NCBI GenBank assembly: GCA_026417845.1
Contig: JAOACM010000182.1
Location: 1 to 8,217 of the forward strand
DNA length: 8,217 nt
From: Planctomycetota bacterium
GTDB lineage: Bacteria; Planctomycetota; SZUA-567; H5-PLA8; CALKMO01
Direction of reading: 5' to 3'
Part shown: piece by piece, positions 6,734-8,217 of the stretch
How the letters are laid out: the number at the start of each line of letters is the position of its first letter
Numbering within the stretch: position 1 is the stretch's first letter
Notes under the pieces: model-generated
What the model saw: the letters and a program-made list of their open reading frames with translations, nothing else
The model's database searches: none
What the model was told of the DNA's origin: nothing
Translations under genes and position numbers: made by a program

Positions 6734-6748
6734 TCCGCCTCCAGCGGA
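6734..6748 (+). promoter_or_regulatory. Small hairpin directly ahead of the DUF362 ribosome site
   Basis: TCCGC (6734-6738), loop CTCCA, GCGGA (6744-6748) form a perfect five-pair stem ending five bases before AGGA (6754-6757), the likely Shine-Dalgarno for ATG 6762. Position and symmetry would allow an effect on translation initiation; there is no direct evidence. Confidence 0.3.
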
Positions 6749-6761
6749 GATTCAGGACGGT

Positions 6762-7889
6762 ATGCGCCGCGGGATCGTTTCGATGGTCGCGTGTCCCGAC
6801 TACGACCCGGGGAGGGTTCGTGACGCCGTGGAGCGCGCCGTCGAACTGATCGGCGGCTGGGACCGTTTCCTTCCTGCCGCCACCCGGGTGATCGTAAAGC
6901 CCAATCTGCTCACCGCCGGTTTCGGGGAAAGGCCGGCAGCGACGCATCCGGCGGTGGTCCGCGCTGTGGTGGAGGCGATCCGGACTACGGGCCGAGGGGC
7001 GTTTGTATTCGACAGGCCGGGTTACGGCTCGCTGCGCGGTGTCGCCAGGACGCTCGGCATCGGTGACCTCCTTCTCCCCTTCGAACCGCCGCCGGCCAGG
7101 CTCGAATCGAGGCTCGGACATTTCGGCGCCATAGAAAGGGCCGATTTCGACGGCGCGCCGATCGTCAACGTTCCGAAGCTCAAAACGCACGGGATGATGG
7201 GCCTCACGCTGGCCGTCAAGAACATGTTCGGGCTTGTCGGGCTGGCCCGCAGGGTCGAGTGGCATCTGAAGGCCGGGACGAGGTACGACCATTTTGCCGG
7301 GTTGCTGGTGGAGATCGAGCGCGGGGCGCGACCGGCGCTGAACATCATGGACGCCGTGGTGGGCATGGAGGGAAACGGGCCGGCGTCCGGGACGGCCAGA
7401 CGCATCGGATGCATCATGGCCTCCGCCGACGCCCTCGCGATGGACGCAACGGCCTGCCGGCTGGTCGGGTGGCCGCCGGAGAGGCTGAAGGTGCTGGAAG
7501 CCGCCCGCCGGCTCGGGGTGGAGTTCGACATCGCGCCGGAGACGGAGGGCGGTCGCCCGGAGGATTTCGCCGCGCGGGGTTTCCGGTTCGCCTCCATGCC
7601 AGGCGCCGATCCCGCCAGGCCGCTCAGCGTGCCCGGACCAGGACCGGTGCGCGAGCTGGTCAGGCGGTGGTCGCTCGACCGGCCGGCGCTCGATCAGAGG
7701 CGGTGCGTCGGCTGCGGCAGGTGCGTCGAAGTCTGCCCGGCGAAGGCGATCTCGATGCGGGGCGGATCGCCGGCATTCGATCTGCGCGCGTGCATCAGAT
7801 GCTTCTGCTGCCAGGAAATGTGCCCGGAGGGCGCGATCTCCGTAAAGCGCGGGATCTTAGGATTTTTCCGGAGGGACGGAGTCCGGTAA
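6762..7889 (+). CDS. DUF362 protein with C-terminal double [4Fe-4S] ferredoxin domain
   Basis: A 375-residue soluble protein, probably cytoplasmic since no signal peptide or membrane helix is visible. Residues about 1-235 are the DUF362 domain. It shows TRVIVKPNLL (41-50), THPAVVRAVVEAI (61-73), VPKLKTHGMMGLTLAVKNMF (137-156) and NIMDAVVGMEGNGPASGTAR (194-213), followed by ASADALAMDATA. Residues 315-325 (C315, C318, C321, C325) and 344-354 (C344, C347, C350, C354) are two complete CxxCxxCxxxCP motifs, each binding a [4Fe-4S] cluster; C349 is an additional cysteine. The biochemical role of DUF362 is not established; the layout implies electron transfer to or from the DUF362 domain. ATG 6762 follows AGGA by four bases; ATG 6783 is an alternative. 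The frame stays open upstream, but that sequence is not DUF362-like. It is separated from ccsA by ~720 bp, so it is probably a separate unit, and it is convergent with the next gene. Confidence 0.92.
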   Translation: MRRGIVSMVACPDYDPGRVRDAVERAVELIGGWDRFLPAATRVIVKPNLLTAGFGERPAATHPAVVRAVVEAIRTTGRGAFVFDRPGYGSLRGVARTLGIGDLLLPFEPPPARLESRLGHFGAIERADFDGAPIVNVPKLKTHGMMGLTLAVKNMFGLVGLARRVEWHLKAGTRYDHFAGLLVEIERGARPALNIMDAVVGMEGNGPASGTARRIGCIMASADALAMDATACRLVGWPPERLKVLEAARRLGVEFDIAPETEGGRPEDFAARGFRFASMPGADPARPLSVPGPGPVRELVRRWSLDRPALDQRRCVGCGRCVEVCPAKAISMRGGSPAFDLRACIRCFCCQEMCPEGAISVKRGILGFFRRDGVR

Positions 7890-7937
7890 TGGCGAGAGCA
7901 GCTGTGCCGGGAAAACCGACAGGTCTTTGCCGTAAAG
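7890..7937. other. Short convergent intergenic gap
   Basis: Only 48 bp separate the stop codons of the rightward DUF362 gene and the leftward peptidase gene. I see no strong stem with a T-run on either strand, so transcripts of the two genes may overlap at their 3' ends. Confidence 0.5.
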
Positions 7938-8217
7938 CTATCTCACGTCTCCTGATCTGGAGGCGGCGTGTACTCTGGCGGATTGGCGGAGTCGGCGTAC
8001 CAAGCCGACCGCCCTGGCCGCGCCGTCTCCGATAGCCCACCGCAGGCGCCCGAGCCACTTCCCTTTGCGCCTGACCCCTGCCAGCTTCCCTATCAGGTCC
8101 TCTTCGCGATGCGGACCGTGTTCGCCGGCATGCGAATCCCCGCGTAGAAATACCTTTCGGTCAGGCGGCGATCCTTCCACGCGGGAAACGCGGTGCAATA
8201 CTATCCGCGAGTCCAGA
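7938..8217 (-). CDS. S26/S24 signal-peptidase-like protein, C-terminal part only
   Basis: The frame enters from the right edge (first full codon at 8216-8214) and ends at TAG 7940-7938, giving 92 residues; the N-terminus lies outside the window. DSRIVLHRVSRVEG followed by VFLRGDSHAGEHGP and EEDLIGKLAGVRRKGKWLG is the typical order of the S26 fold: the strand bearing the catalytic base, the GD box, then the i-G-x-v strand. The residue in the base position is His (HRV), as in the SipW/Sec11-type enzymes, rather than the Lys of E. coli LepB. The Ser-Met-x-Pro nucleophile box should be upstream and cannot be seen. The last ~35 residues are Arg/Ala-rich with no membrane helix. Such small S26 proteins process exported or peptide precursors in other systems; the substrate here is unknown. 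Family call is fairly confident from motifs, activity unproven. Confidence 0.72.
   Translation of the reverse strand, partial: LDSRIVLHRVSRVEGSPPDRKVFLRGDSHAGEHGPHREEDLIGKLAGVRRKGKWLGRLRWAIGDGAARAVGLVRRLRQSARVHAASRSGDVR

Larger units (their letters stand above)
6044..6761. other. 718-bp gene-poor interval with several inverted repeats
   Basis: No reading frame here looks like a protein. The longest, from an ATG overlapping the ccsA stop (6040-6585), gives an Arg/Gly-rich chain with no recognisable domain. In its first 60 codons second-position GC (about 68% by hand count) is as high as third-position GC (about 70%), whereas true genes in GC-rich DNA show low second-position GC. The minus-strand frames are equally featureless. 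What can be seen are hairpins or dyads at 6086-6107, 6262-6279, 6298-6315, 6319-6328, 6572-6593 and 6734-6748, and the octamer CGCTCAGG occurring twice (near 6285 and 6356). I could not match it to RNase P RNA, tmRNA, SRP RNA or a known riboswitch. It probably carries the end of the ccs transcript, the control region of the DUF362 gene, and possibly an unrecognised RNA or a decayed gene. Confidence 0.5.

Noticed and set aside
6279..6761. In-frame upstream extension of the DUF362 gene by 161 codons
   Set aside because: The extension is low-quality Arg/Pro-rich sequence unlike any DUF362 N-terminus; MRRGIVSMVACPDYD at 6762 is the expected family start and has a ribosome site.
6396..7292. 298-codon minus-strand frame
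   Set aside because: More than half is antisense to the conserved DUF362 motifs and the product has no recognisable features.
7889..8035. 48-codon plus-strand frame starting at TAATG after the DUF362 gene
   Set aside because: It is almost wholly antisense to the S26-type gene, whose motifs are clear; the peptide is Arg/Trp-rich and unrecognisable.

Overview
The window is 8.2 kb of GC-rich bacterial DNA. It centres on a System II (Ccs/Res) cytochrome c maturation locus, with a secreted tetratricopeptide-repeat (TPR) gene on one side and an iron-sulfur protein gene on the other. Nothing in it fixes the taxon. A strongly diverged, oversized ResB, a DUF362 protein with two [4Fe-4S] motifs and an exported TPR protein would suit an uncultured, respiring, possibly anaerobic bacterium outside the best-studied phyla. 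That is inference from gene content only.

Layout. (a) 1-1339, minus strand: an exported TPR protein whose 3' end is cut by the window edge. (b) 1340-1826: a divergent intergenic region with a good extended -10 promoter for the TPR gene and a weaker candidate promoter for the rightward genes. (c) 1827-6043, plus strand: a tight three-gene unit made of a 60-residue two-helix membrane protein, a 1039-residue ResB/CcsB-like protein joined to it by a 4-nt ATGA overlap, and CcsA starting 6 nt after resB stops. (d) 6044-6761: about 720 bp with no convincing gene but several inverted repeats. (e) 6762-7889, plus strand: DUF362 protein with a C-terminal double ferredoxin motif. (f) 7938-8217, minus strand and convergent: the C-terminal 92 residues of an S26-type signal-peptidase-like protein, cut by the right edge.

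How they fit together. ResB and CcsA form the System II cytochrome c synthase, which exports heme and attaches it to CXXCH motifs of apocytochromes outside the membrane. All four expected heme-channel or active-site histidines can be assigned by motif order (ResB H405; CcsA H161, H253, H294), so the pair looks functional. The ResB is about twice the usual size, with two extra N-terminal membrane helices and a periplasmic domain of roughly 550 residues. The divergently transcribed TPR protein has a CxxC motif soon after its signal peptide. This recalls the CcmH (CxxC) and CcmI/NrfG (TPR) apocytochrome handlers of System I, but a role in the same pathway is only a hypothesis. No CXXCH cytochrome, CcdA or ResA/CcsX homologue is encoded here, so those must lie elsewhere.
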